From PALSA-911 sp963839645 (GTDB taxonomy: Bacteria > Pseudomonadota > Alphaproteobacteria > Acetobacterales > Acetobacteraceae): a stretch of DNA of 64,000 nt. The first letter of the stretch is position 1, and each line of letters starts with the position of its first letter. The stretch is from contig CAWIVZ010000002.1 of NCBI GenBank assembly GCA_963839645.1, positions 268,324 through 332,323 of the forward strand. Reading direction: 5' to 3'. The notes beneath the pieces are model-generated. The model saw only the letters and a program-made list of their open reading frames with translations, was not told the DNA's origin and made no database searches. Shown piece by piece: positions 39,501 through 47,975 of this stretch. Made by a program: the position numbers and the translations under genes.

Positions 39501-39877
39501 AGCTGACCCGGCTTTTCGAGCTTGCGGAACGGCGCGAGTTCCTGGTCCAGAACATGATCATAGTCGAACGGCCAGGTCTCGGCCTCCGGTTCCAGGAAGA
39601 AGTCGAACGGATTGATGGTCGCCATGTCGGCGACGAGGTCCACCGTCACGTCGAAATGCGTGACCCGTTCGGGGAATACCACGCGGGCCATGAAATTGCC
39701 CTGCGGGTCCTGCAGCCAGTTCAGGAAATGCGGCTTGGGGGCGATGTTCAGCGAGTAGGACAGGATTTCGGTGCGCGCATGCGGCGCCGGGCGCAGCCGG
39801 ATGGTCTGCGGCCCAAGGTTCACGAGGCGATCGTATTGGTAGGAAGTCCGGTGGGTCAGCGCGACGTGGATCGACAT
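36547..39877 (-). pseudogene. DUF2126 transglutaminase-family protein, broken by about ten frameshifts
   Basis: If joined across frames the product is about 1,110 residues. The N-terminal 300 are a transglutaminase-like domain ('EARGSCRDSAWLLVHLLRH', 'TDLHAWAEVYLPGAGW', 'GLDATSGLMTGEGHIPLA'). The rest is the DUF2126 region, with 'LTLGGEPTFVAATDLDAAEW', 'DNKLADPLERARMARIF', 'GTGGGNHVVMGA' and 'FRNILADMTGNTHRTEFCID'. The frame changes near 38972, 38908, 38696, 38478, 38241, 38136, 37305, 37166, 36869 and 36826. Every intervening segment still matches the family and no in-frame stop mutations are needed, so either decay is very recent or this stretch is badly sequenced. Normally it acts with the ATP-grasp/alpha-E protein directly downstream. 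Confidence 0.8.
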
Positions 39878-39987
39878 GAGAAACCTTCAGGACGGAATGA
39901 CACAGGCTGGCACGACCCGCCGGGCGCCGGTATCACACCCTATAGCCCGGCCACAGGAAAGGGCGATGCGAAAATCGTGCCGCTGCG

Positions 39988-40485
39988 TCACTTGCCGGTG
40001 CGGCGGACCGCCACGCGGCGCCGCGTCCGGCCCAGGGGCCAGACCCGCTGCGCCACGGCGAACAGGAACGCGGTCGTCAGACCGAACAGCAGCAGGCCGT
40101 TCAGCGCCTCCAGGGCGCCCAGCAGCTTCCAATGGTATTGCAGTTCGATGTTGTCATGACCGTAGGTCGTCATCGCGTTGAGCGAATAGAGCACCGCCGA
40201 CGGGAAATCCGGCAGGGCGCCCAGCGCGACATAGGCCCCGGCCCAGGCGAGGGCCTCGAGCGCGTGCAGGACCGTGACCACCAGCACGGTCAGGCCGAGC
40301 ACCAGAACGAACACGGGATAGGAAACCCTGTCGCGGAACCAGCGGCTTTCGTAGCGAGCGGCCAGCGCGGTCAATAGCCACAGGAAGCTGACATGGAACA
40401 GCACCACCGCCAGGATCAGCGGCAGGCCCCAGTTCCAAGAGGCGCTCCAGAAAATGGCCGCCAGCGCCCGTTCAATTCCACCCAC
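39988..40485 (-). CDS. two-helix ion-channel-like membrane protein
   Basis: A 165-residue protein with about four hydrophobic segments. 'LYSLNAMTTYGHDNIEL' (about residues 100-116) sits before the last helix in the place of a K+ channel pore loop, but it lacks a TxGYG/TVGFG filter, so ion selectivity is doubtful. The start is GTG 40485 with GAAGGGG upstream. It lies upstream of the DUF2126 gene in the same direction, 110 bases away. The family is a diverged ion-transport-2 type protein of unknown role. Confidence 0.72.
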   Translation of the reverse strand: MGGIERALAAIFWSASWNWGLPLILAVVLFHVSFLWLLTALAARYESRWFRDRVSYPVFVLVLGLTVLVVTVLHALEALAWAGAYVALGALPDFPSAVLYSLNAMTTYGHDNIELQYHWKLLGALEALNGLLLFGLTTAFLFAVAQRVWPLGRTRRRVAVRRTGK

Positions 40486-40793
40486 TCCCGGCCCCTTCCC
40501 GCTCCGCCCACTCGGGGGGTAGCACGTGCGTAACAGACGCGGGAGATTCTCGCCTAGAAAGCGGATTGCCCGGGAAAATCCAGAGTTAGCGAATTATACA
40601 ATGTTTTCCGATGCTTCCGGATAGAGCCCGGTTCCGCAAGCGTTGACCGGCCGGGGCCTTTCCGCCAAGGTGACCCCGCCATTGTCAGGGCCTCCGGCGG
40701 GCTACGATGTCTTTCCGCGGGGGAATTGACCGGGCGGTTGAACGGCCCTTCCCCATCCATCCTGCATTCCATCCGCCATCGGGAACCCAGACC
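40486..40793. other. intergenic region between divergent genes
   Basis: A 308-base gap between the channel-like gene and the lipoprotein gene. The stretch 40580-40615 is AT-rich and includes TATACA at 40595-40600, a possible -10 element without a clear -35 partner. No gene, strong repeat or RNA signal is seen. Confidence 0.35.
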
Positions 40794-41321
40794 ATGCATT
40801 CACGAAACCGGACACACGCTGGCGCGGCGACATTCATGCGCCGGGTTCCTTTCGCTGTACTGGGCAGCCTGGCCGCCGTGCTGCTGCTCGCGGGCTGCGG
40901 CGGGCAGGCATTGGAAGCCGACGGCGTGGCGGTAGGGCCGGCGGCGATCGCGGGGCTGGAACCCTCCGGCCAGGTAGAGATGACCCAGGTGCAGGCCGCC
41001 TATATCGGCAGCGGCAGCGCCGGGTCGGGCACACTGTGGTATCAAGGCCGCTCTTACCCCTTCACCGTGGGCGGCCTCGGCGTCGGCGGCATCGGCTTCT
41101 CGACCATCGAGGCGGAGGGAGAGGTCTACAAGCTCGAAAACATCGGTCAGTTTCCCGGCGCCTATGCGCAAGGGCGCTACGGCTTCGCGCTGGGCGATAC
41201 CAGCGCCGGCGATCTGTGGCTGCAGAACGAGGCCGGGGTCATCCTGCACCTGAAGGCGAAACGGTCCGGCCTGATGCTGAGCCTGGGCGGGGATGCCGTC
41301 GTTATCGAAATGGCGAAATAG
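40794..41321 (+). CDS. putative lipoprotein of unknown function
   Basis: A protein of 175 residues (start ATG 40794, with GGGAA 8 bases upstream) or 161 residues (ATG 40836). A lipoprotein signal 'RRVPFAVLGSLAAVLLLAGC' ends in an LAGC lipobox, so it should be lipid-anchored in the envelope. The mature part is glycine-rich and predicted all-beta ('GSGTLWYQGRSYPFTVGGLG', 'FALGDTSAGDLWLQNEAGV'). It resembles a conserved alphaproteobacterial envelope protein family, but I do not recognise it with certainty. It stands alone upstream of an alpha/beta hydrolase. Confidence 0.75.
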   Translation: MHSRNRTHAGAATFMRRVPFAVLGSLAAVLLLAGCGGQALEADGVAVGPAAIAGLEPSGQVEMTQVQAAYIGSGSAGSGTLWYQGRSYPFTVGGLGVGGIGFSTIEAEGEVYKLENIGQFPGAYAQGRYGFALGDTSAGDLWLQNEAGVILHLKAKRSGLMLSLGGDAVVIEMAK

Positions 41322-41518
41322 CCCGGCCGGCGTGCGAGAGGCCGCCGGCAGGTAGATGAAGCATGGACGCCGATGAACGATCGCCCGATCGCCATGACCT
41401 GCCATAGACCGTTGCCCGGCGTACAAAATCCTTCCAGCCGCTGCCGGAAGGATTAGACTGGCCGGCAAGAAGCTCCGGCGGGAGAATTCAGCCGAAAAAA
41501 TTCGGGAGGAACCAGAAA

Positions 41519-42379
41519 ATGCTGACAACAGCCGAAACCTTCACAACGGAAGACCTCGACTACCTCCATCACGCCGGGCAGGCGTTCAAACTGCGGCTGT
41601 TCCGCCCGAACGGCGCCGGGCCGTTTCCCACGGTCATCGACCTGCACGGCGGCGCCTGGTGCAGCGGCGACCTGAACGAGTGCCAGGTCTATGCCGAGGG
41701 CCTGGTCCAGCGTGGCCTGATGGTCGCCGCCATCGATTTCCGCCATGCCGGCGACGGCTATCCGGCATCGAACGCCGACATCAACTATGCCATCCGCTGG
41801 GTGAAGGCGAACGCGCAACGCCTCGGCGCGCGGGCGGACCGCATCGGCATCGCCGGCCAGTCGAGCGGCGGACACCTCGCCATGCTGGCGGCGATGCGCC
41901 CGGCCGATCCGCGCTACGCCGCGATCCCGCTGCCCGCCGGCATGGCGGCGCAGGACGCCAGCGTGGCCGCGGTGGCGATGCTGTGGCCGGTGATCAATCC
42001 GCTGTCGCGCTACCGCCACGCGCTGCGCGAACGCGCCTCCGCGAACCCCGCGCCGTGGCAGGTCAACATTCCCGAGCGGCATGACCTCTACTGGAAGACC
42101 GAGGCCAACATGGCGGAGGGCAACCCGATGCTGGCGATGGAACGCGGAGAAAGCGTGCAGACGCCGCCGGCGCTTTGGCTGCAGGGCCGGCCGGACGTGG
42201 TGCATGACTACCGCGACCCCGAGGCGCCGATCCCTGGCAACGAACCCGAGCGCTTCGTTGCCAATTACCGGCGCATCGGCGGCGAAATCGATCTGGTTTA
42301 TATCGACCAGGCCGCGCGCCAGGGCAGCGCCTGCTTCGACCCGATCGCTTCGTTCTTCCACAAGCATCTGAGACCGTAG
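41519..42379 (+). CDS. alpha/beta hydrolase (esterase/lipase family)
   Basis: A 286-residue enzyme of the hormone-sensitive-lipase/BD-FAE-like type. The oxyanion motif is 'VIDLHGGAWCSGD' near residue 43, and the nucleophile Ser is in 'GIAGQSSGGHLAML' near residue 118. A candidate acid is in the 'WLQGRPDVVHDY' region; the usual C-terminal His is not obvious in the expected place ('QGSACFDPIASFFHKHL'). The start ATG has GGGAGGAA upstream. The AlgH-like gene follows 20 bases later, so the two are probably co-transcribed. Confidence 0.87.
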   Translation: MLTTAETFTTEDLDYLHHAGQAFKLRLFRPNGAGPFPTVIDLHGGAWCSGDLNECQVYAEGLVQRGLMVAAIDFRHAGDGYPASNADINYAIRWVKANAQRLGARADRIGIAGQSSGGHLAMLAAMRPADPRYAAIPLPAGMAAQDASVAAVAMLWPVINPLSRYRHALRERASANPAPWQVNIPERHDLYWKTEANMAEGNPMLAMERGESVQTPPALWLQGRPDVVHDYRDPEAPIPGNEPERFVANYRRIGGEIDLVYIDQAARQGSACFDPIASFFHKHLRP

Positions 42380-42399
42380 AATTTCGGAACAGGGGCGCG

Positions 42400-43029
42400 A
42401 TGTCGTTCGCCTGGCTCCGGACGGCCCTGCTGTCGCTGGCGGTCCTGCTGTCTTCGGCGGCGGCCGCCCCCACCGCGCCCCCGGCGTCCGGGCCGGCGGC
42501 GCAGGGATCGTCCCTGACCGGACAATTGCTGATCGCGGCGCCGCAGATCCATGACTGGCGGTTCAGCGAGACCGTCATCCTGATCGTCCGCCACGATGCG
42601 GACGGCGCACTCGGCATCGTGATCAACAAGCCCATCGGCAATCCGCCGATGGCCGAGCTGCTGGACTCCATCGGCCAGGACAGCGACGGGATCGGCGGCA
42701 ATGTACGGCTGTTCTATGGCGGTCCGGTGCATCCGGAAATCGGCTTCATCCTGCACAGCACGGACTACCACGCCGCCGGCAGCGTCGACATCGATGGCCG
42801 GCTGGCGATGACGAACAGCGCGGAAATCCTGCGCGATATCGGCCACGGCCATGGTCCGGCGAAGCACCTGGTCGCCTTCGGCCACGCCGGCTGGGGTCCC
42901 GGCCAACTCGACGATGAACTCGCGCACGGCGTGTGGTTCACCGCTCCGGCGGACCCGGCGCTGGTGTTCGACGCCGACCGCGACCGGCTATGGGACCTCG
43001 CCATGACGCGGCGCAACACGCCGCTCTGA
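42400..43029 (+). CDS. YqgE/AlgH family protein (UPF0301) with signal peptide
   Basis: A 209-residue protein. The family domain starts at about residue 38 with 'SLTGQLLIAAPQIHDWRF' and continues 'ALGIVINKPIGNPPMAELL', 'FYGGPVHPEIGFIL' and 'FGHAGWGPGQLDDELAHGVW', which is full-length AlgH/UPF0301. Unlike ordinary members, which begin at this point and are cytoplasmic, this one has 37 extra residues forming a classic signal peptide ('AWLRTALLSLAVLLSSAAAA') plus an Ala/Pro-rich linker. It is therefore probably periplasmic. The function of the family is uncertain. It is 20 bases downstream of the esterase gene. Confidence 0.87.
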   Translation: MSFAWLRTALLSLAVLLSSAAAAPTAPPASGPAAQGSSLTGQLLIAAPQIHDWRFSETVILIVRHDADGALGIVINKPIGNPPMAELLDSIGQDSDGIGGNVRLFYGGPVHPEIGFILHSTDYHAAGSVDIDGRLAMTNSAEILRDIGHGHGPAKHLVAFGHAGWGPGQLDDELAHGVWFTAPADPALVFDADRDRLWDLAMTRRNTPL

Positions 43030-43150
43030 CGCCGGTTCGACGCCGTGAGCGGCACTTCGCCACGATGCCCCACCAAACATTCATCTTGAAACGAACGGCT
43101 TTTTGGCTCTAACATTCCGTCCACCGTCATTGCGATATGGGGAGGCCTCG

Positions 43151-43582
43151 ATGCCGTTCGATGGCAGTGAGTTCCATGGCAATCCGTTCGGTCCTTCGCC
43201 AACAGGTACCCGGAACCCAACGCTGTGGGAGTGGCTTCGCGGCCGGATCCTGGCGTTCCTGGCACCGGCACCCGCACCGGACCTCGCGCCCGATCTGCTC
43301 ACCGTGCAATTGCTGACCACCGCCCGGTCACTGATCGAGGACGAGCGAAACTGGATCCAGCACGATTATGAAACCCGCGACGGGCGGTTCTGCGCGGTCG
43401 GCGCGCTGCGCTACGCGGCGAGGTTCATCGGGCCATCCGGCGCCCTGACCGCGGCCAACCGGCTGCTGCTGGCGGTCGCCCGGGAACGCGGCTTCTCCAA
43501 GATCGAGAAGATGAACGACCGTTCCAGCCATGAACGCGTGCTGACGGCTTTCGACGAAGCCATCGCGCGGGCGAGGGGTTAA
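43151..43582 (+). CDS. small protein with DUF6197-like C-terminal domain
   Basis: A 143-residue protein starting at ATG 43151 with a perfect GGAGG 6 bases upstream. Residues 50-143 match the pattern of DUF6197: a helix 'LLTTARSLIEDERNWIQ', 'GRFCAVGALRYAAR', and 'IEKMNDRSSHERVLTAFDEA'. The function is unknown. The stop shares bases with the convergent hydratase stop (TTAA). Confidence 0.78.
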   Translation: MPFDGSEFHGNPFGPSPTGTRNPTLWEWLRGRILAFLAPAPAPDLAPDLLTVQLLTTARSLIEDERNWIQHDYETRDGRFCAVGALRYAARFIGPSGALTAANRLLLAVARERGFSKIEKMNDRSSHERVLTAFDEAIARARG

Positions 43583-44367
43583 GCGGCGAAGCGCACCGAC
43601 ACCCGGCCCAGCACACCGAAATCGGCCACCATCCGGTCGCCGGATGCGATGGGCAGCGGTGTCGCGCAGGTGCCGGTGGTAACGACCTCGTTGGATTTCA
43701 GCGTCAGCCCCTGACCGGAGATTTGGTTGACCAGCCAGGTCAGCGCGACGCGCGGATCGCCCAATACGTTCGACCCGATCCCTTCATGGCTCAGCTTGCC
43801 GGGGATCTCCGCAAGGACGGCATGTTCCGACAGGTCGATCGCGCGCCAATCGGCGGTGGTTGCCGGGCCCAGGATGAACTGATGCGCGCAGGCATTGTCG
43901 GCGATCAGCTGTGCCGCGCCGACTTTGGCGAACGCCTCGAAGCGGGAGTCCGGCACCTCGATGGCCGGATGCAGCGTAGCGACGGCGGCCAGCACCTCTT
44001 CCATCTTGTAGGACGTCTTGCGCGGCGGCAGGTCGCGCGCCATGCGGAAGGCGAATTCCGGCTCGGCCACGCGCATGTGATTGGCGCCGAACGTCAGTTC
44101 TCCGCCGTCTTCCCCCACGCCCTCCGCCAAAAGGCGGCCGGCCAGCGGACCGTCGACGCCGATATGTTGCTGCCCCGCCTTGCTGGTGGCGGCGATCTTC
44201 CAGCCGAACAGCGGGGCGGCGCTGTGCGTCTGCAGCTGCGCCTGGATGGCGTAGCCCTCCCCCCGCGTCGCAGGCCGCAGATCCGGCGGCAACGCCGCCA
44301 CCCGGCCGCCGTCCCGCCACAAGCCCCAGATCAGGTCCGCGGCCTGGCGGATTTTGTCGGTATCCAT
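43579..44367 (-). CDS. 2-keto-4-pentenoate hydratase / fumarylacetoacetate hydrolase-fold protein
   Basis: A 262-residue protein of the MhpD family, which hydrates 2-hydroxypenta-2,4-dienoate or related dienols in meta-cleavage pathways. Typical segments are 'GWKIAATSKAGQQHIGVDGP', 'AEPEFAFRMARDLP' with metal-binding glutamates, 'HPAIEVPDSRFE' and 'SNEVVTTGTCATPLPIASGD'. The start ATG 44367 lacks a strong ribosome site. It lies 40 bases downstream of an HpcH/HpaI aldolase gene, and hydratase plus aldolase are consecutive steps in such pathways, which supports the call. Confidence 0.9.
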   Translation of the reverse strand: MDTDKIRQAADLIWGLWRDGGRVAALPPDLRPATRGEGYAIQAQLQTHSAAPLFGWKIAATSKAGQQHIGVDGPLAGRLLAEGVGEDGGELTFGANHMRVAEPEFAFRMARDLPPRKTSYKMEEVLAAVATLHPAIEVPDSRFEAFAKVGAAQLIADNACAHQFILGPATTADWRAIDLSEHAVLAEIPGKLSHEGIGSNVLGDPRVALTWLVNQISGQGLTLKSNEVVTTGTCATPLPIASGDRMVADFGVLGRVSVRFAA

Positions 44368-44407
44368 CAGCGGGACCGGGCCGGAGATCGGGTAGCCAAT
44401 CGGAGGA

Positions 44408-45265
44408 TCACTTCTTGGCCTTGCCCCTCTTCTTGGGCGCGGCAGCCGGTTTCGCCGCTGCTTTCTTCGCGGGCGCCGGCGCGACCTCGATCGTGCGCAG
44501 GAAATCGGTGCGCGCCTTCGCACCCGTCATCACGTAGCTGTGGTCCGCGCCGGACAGGATGAACTGCGCGCCCATGGAGATGTAGCGGCGGGAATTCTCC
44601 ACGTCGTACACGCCGCCCATGCCGGAGAACTTGCCGTGCCTGCGGGCGGCGTCGATGATCGTCTGGTAGGCGGCGATCACCCGGGGATGGCCGAGCTGGC
44701 CGGAAATGCCCATCTCGGCGGTAAGGTCGGAGGTGCCCATCAGCAGCACGTCGATCCCCTCCACCGCCGCGATCGCATCCGCGTTCGCCACCGCCTCCGG
44801 GCTTTCGATCATCGCGACGATCAGGATTTCCTTGTTCAGCGCCGCCTGCGCCTCGACCGCGGAGGGCGGCTGATAGCCATAGGCCGCCGGAGGACCGCCC
44901 CAGCTGCGATGGCCGTCGGGCGGATAGCGGAACGCCTCGGCGATGCGGCGGGCTTCCTTGGCGGTTTCCACATGCGGAATGACCAGGCCGAGCGCGCCGT
45001 TGTCGAGCGCGCGGGTGCCCTCGTCCAGCGCGCCGGCGCAAACCCGCACGATCGGGGTGACGCCGTGCGGCAGGGCGGCGATGCAGAGCTGCGTCGCCTC
45101 CTGCACCGAGAAGGCGCCGTGCTCGGTGTCGATGAAGATCCAGTCATGGCCGCTGGCCTTGGCCAGCATCGGCACCGCGGCGGTGCGCAGATGATGCACC
45201 CCGAAGCCGAGAGCGACCCCACCGGACTGCATTTTCCGTTTCGCCGTGTTTTCAACCAGTGACAT
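44408..45265 (-). CDS. HpcH/HpaI family class II aldolase
   Basis: A 285-residue enzyme. Residues 1-255 match pyruvate-dependent aldolases of the HpaI/citrate-lyase-beta family, with 'DWIFIDTEHGAFS', 'ALDNGALGLVIPHVETAKEA', 'AMIESPEAVANADAIAAVEG' (metal-binding Glu) and 'LMGTSDLTAEMG' (metal-binding Asp). The reaction is cleavage of a 4-hydroxy-2-oxo acid to pyruvate and an aldehyde. The last 25 residues are an unusual basic Ala/Lys/Pro tail ('PAKKAAAKPAAAPKKRGKAK'). The start ATG has GGAGAG upstream. It precedes the hydratase gene. Confidence 0.9.
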   Translation of the reverse strand: MSLVENTAKRKMQSGGVALGFGVHHLRTAAVPMLAKASGHDWIFIDTEHGAFSVQEATQLCIAALPHGVTPIVRVCAGALDEGTRALDNGALGLVIPHVETAKEARRIAEAFRYPPDGHRSWGGPPAAYGYQPPSAVEAQAALNKEILIVAMIESPEAVANADAIAAVEGIDVLLMGTSDLTAEMGISGQLGHPRVIAAYQTIIDAARRHGKFSGMGGVYDVENSRRYISMGAQFILSGADHSYVMTGAKARTDFLRTIEVAPAPAKKAAAKPAAAPKKRGKAKK

Positions 45266-45317
45266 GAAACTCTCCCCGAAGCGATTTCCGGCAGGGCAGC
45301 ACGCGCGGGGGGCGGGG

Positions 45318-46900
45318 TCAATCGGGTGAAGCGAGCAAGGCCAGCAGGCTGTCCAGGTGGTCGGCTTCCTCGGCCGGTTTGTCGGTGCGGATGCGGGCGA
45401 TGCGGGGGAAGCGGAGCGCTACGCCGGATTTGTGGCGGGTGGAGCGTTGCGCCGCGTCGAACGCGACTTCCAGCACCATCGCTTTTTCCACCTCGCGTTA
45501 CCGGGCCGAAGCGGGCGATGGCGTGGTTGCGGATCCAGCGGTCGAGAAGCGCCAGTTCGGCGTCGGAAAAACCGAAATAGGCCTTGCCGACCGGCAGCAG
45601 GTCGCCGTCGCGCCAGAGGCCGAAGGTGTAGTCGGAAAAGCTGCCGCTGCGCTTGCCGTGGCCGCGCTGGGCGTACATCAGCACGGCGTCGATGCGCAGC
45701 GGGTCGCGCTTCCATTTCCACCAGGGGCCGCGCTGCCGGCCGGCGAGGTAGGGGCTGTCGGCGCGCTTGAGCATCAGGCCCTCGATCGCCGCGGCGCGGG
45801 CGCCGTCGCGCAGGGCGGCGAGTTCGTTGAAGCCGGCGAAGGGGATGAGTTCGGAGAGCTGCATGCGCTGCGGGGCCTGGGTGGCATGCCAGGATTCCAG
45901 CCGGGCGCGACGGGTGTCGAAGGGGTGCACGCGAATGTCCTCGCTCGGCGTCGAACAGCATGTCGTAGAGGCGCACGCCGGCGGGGTGGGATTTCTGCAG
46001 TTGCGGCGAGGCGGTCTTGCGGTTGAGGCGGCGCTGCAGGTCGGCGAAGGGGGCGGGCGCGCCGTCGCGCACGACCAGCAATTCGCCGTCCAGCACGGCG
46101 TGGAAATCCATCGTGGCGAGGATGTCGGGAAAGGCTGCGGAGATGTCCTCCGCGCCACGCGAGAAGATGCGCCTGCCGCCGGGGCCGGCGACGAGCTGGA
46201 CGCGGATGCCGTCCCATTTCCACTCGGCGCGCCAGTCGGCCGGATCGAGGGTTTCGAGGTCGGCCGGTTCCAGCGGATGCGCCAGCATCGGCGGGCGGAA
46301 CACCGGCGCGCCGGCGGGATCGGGGCGTGGGCCGGCGGCGGTCAGCCAGGCGAACAGGCTGCGGTAGGGCGGGGCGACCCCGTGCCAGATCTCTTCCAGG
46401 TCGTCGACGGCGATGCGGCCCTCGCTGAGTTCCGCCAGCGCCACGCGCGCCAGCCGGGCGGAGACGCCGACGCGCAGGCCGCCGGTGATCAGCTTCAGCA
46501 GCGCGAGGCGCACGGACGGTGTGGAGGCATCCAGCCAGCCTGAGACGATGGCCGGCAGTTCCGATTTGGGGGTGCCGGCCAGCGTGTCCACAACGTCGGA
46601 AATGCTGGGTGGGGCGGCGTTGGTGCGGGCGGCGGGCCAGATCAGTGCGACGGTTTCCGCGAGGTCGCCGACATAGTCGTAGGACAGCTCGAACAGCACG
46701 GGGTCGGTGCGCGCGGCCGCGAGTTCGCGGATCAGGCCGGCCTTGGCGGCGGGGAAGCGCAACTCGCCGGCGATGGCGGCGAGGCCGACGCCGCGATCGG
46801 GGTCCGGGGTGGTGGCGAAATAGCGCGCCAGCAGGGCGATGCGGGCGTTGCGCGAGGGGGTGAAGGCCAGCCGTTCCAGCAGGGCGGCGAAGGCGATCAT
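45318..46900 (-). CDS. ATP-dependent DNA ligase (ligase-associated repair cluster), two apparent frameshifts
   Basis: About 527 residues. Residues 1-190 form the N-terminal DNA-binding domain. The nucleotidyltransferase domain follows, with the adenylated lysine in 'EWKWDGIRVQLVAG' near residue 230 and 'AVLDGELLVVRDG'. The OB-fold part contains 'IEGLMLKRADSPYLAGR', 'GPWWKWKRDP' and 'YAQRGHGKRSGSFSDYTFGL'. The frame changes near 45945-45955 and again near 45493-45503, after which 'EVEKAMVLEVAFDAAQRS' leads to the normal C-terminus. The start ATG overlaps the exonuclease stop (ATGA). It seals nicks in the repair system with the adjacent MBL exonuclease, Lhr-like helicase and phosphoesterase. 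Confidence 0.88.
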
Positions 46901-47932
46901 GCGGCTTCATCCGGTGCTTCGCCTTCATCCTCCTCGCCGTAGCCCAGCAGCCGCAGCGCCCGGCCGCGGATGCCGCGCAGGCCGGCGGCGTGGATCAGGG
47001 CGTCCTCGCGGCCATGCGTCACCCAGATCTCGGGGGCACCGACTTCGTCTACGGTGGCGTTCAGCGCGTTCCAGTCGGCGTGGTCGGAGATCACCAGGGG
47101 CAGTTCGACGCCGCGTGCCTTGGCACGCTGGCGCACCGCCATCCAGCCGGAGGCGAGCCCCACCACGGGGTCGGTGAGCCGGTTGGCCCAGCGGTCGGCG
47201 ATGGCGCCGGGCGGAGCCAGCACCAGCGCGCCCCTCAGGTCGGCCTTGGCGGCGCTCGTGGCGGGGAGCAGCGCGCCGAGCTTCACGCCCTGCCGCTCGT
47301 AGACCTCGCACATCTTGCTGAGCGCGCCATGCAGGAAAATCGGAGAATCCCAGCCGGCCTGGCGCAGCAGGGCGATGACCCGCTGGCATTTGCCCAAGTG
47401 CGTAGCAGCCGACGACATGGGTTCGCTGGGGAAACAGCGTCAGGCTGCCGAGCAGCTTGGCGATTTCGTCTGCCACCGGCGGATGGTTGAACACCGGCAG
47501 GGCGAAGGTGGCCTCGGTCACGAACACGTCGCAGGGGACAGGGACGAAGGGGTCGCAGGTAGGGTCGGCCGAGCGCTTGTAGTCGCCGCTGACGACGGCG
47601 CGGCTGCCGCGGTATTCCATCGCCACCTGGGCGCTGCCGAGCACGTGGCCGGCGGGCTGCAACCAGACGCGCACATTTCCCAATGTGATCGCCTCGCCCC
47701 AGGCAAGTGCCTGCTGGGAACCCCCGGCGCCGGCTTCGCCAAGCCGGGCTCGCATCACCGCCAGCGTGTCCTTGTGGGCCAGCACCGCCCGATGGCCGGG
47801 CCGGGCGTGGTCGGAATGGCCGTGCGTGATCACCGCGCGGTCGGCGGCGCGGACGGGATCGATGAAGAAACCGCCGGGCTCGCAGTACAAGCCCTGTGGC
47901 AAAGGCTTCAGCCAGGTTTGGGGGTGGGGCAT
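46897..47932 (-). CDS. ligase-associated metallo-beta-lactamase-fold exonuclease, apparent frameshift
   Basis: About 345 residues of the MBL/beta-CASP nuclease type. The metal site 'VITHGHSDHARPGH' is near residue 35, with 'LQPAGHVLGSAQV' and 'VVSGDYKRSADPTCDP' further on, and 'LVISDHADWNALNATV' and 'IWVTHGRED' in the C-terminal half. One extra G at 47393-47395 (CCC on the plus strand) breaks the frame; removal gives 'CYALGKCQRVIALLRQ'. The start ATG 47932 has AAAGGA. It is the Exo-MBL member of the ligase-associated repair cluster, probably processing DNA ends. It is divergent from the helicase gene, with 43 bases between. Confidence 0.88.
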
Positions 47933-47975
47933 CTTGTCCTTTGCGGCTCTGTCCACTCGGCCTAAATAAGGGGAG

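Noticed and set aside
37199..40159. Nearly 1,000-codon plus-strand frame opposite the DUF2126 gene
   Set aside because: Despite being unbroken where the real gene is frameshifted, it has no protein-like motifs; conservation lies on the minus strand.
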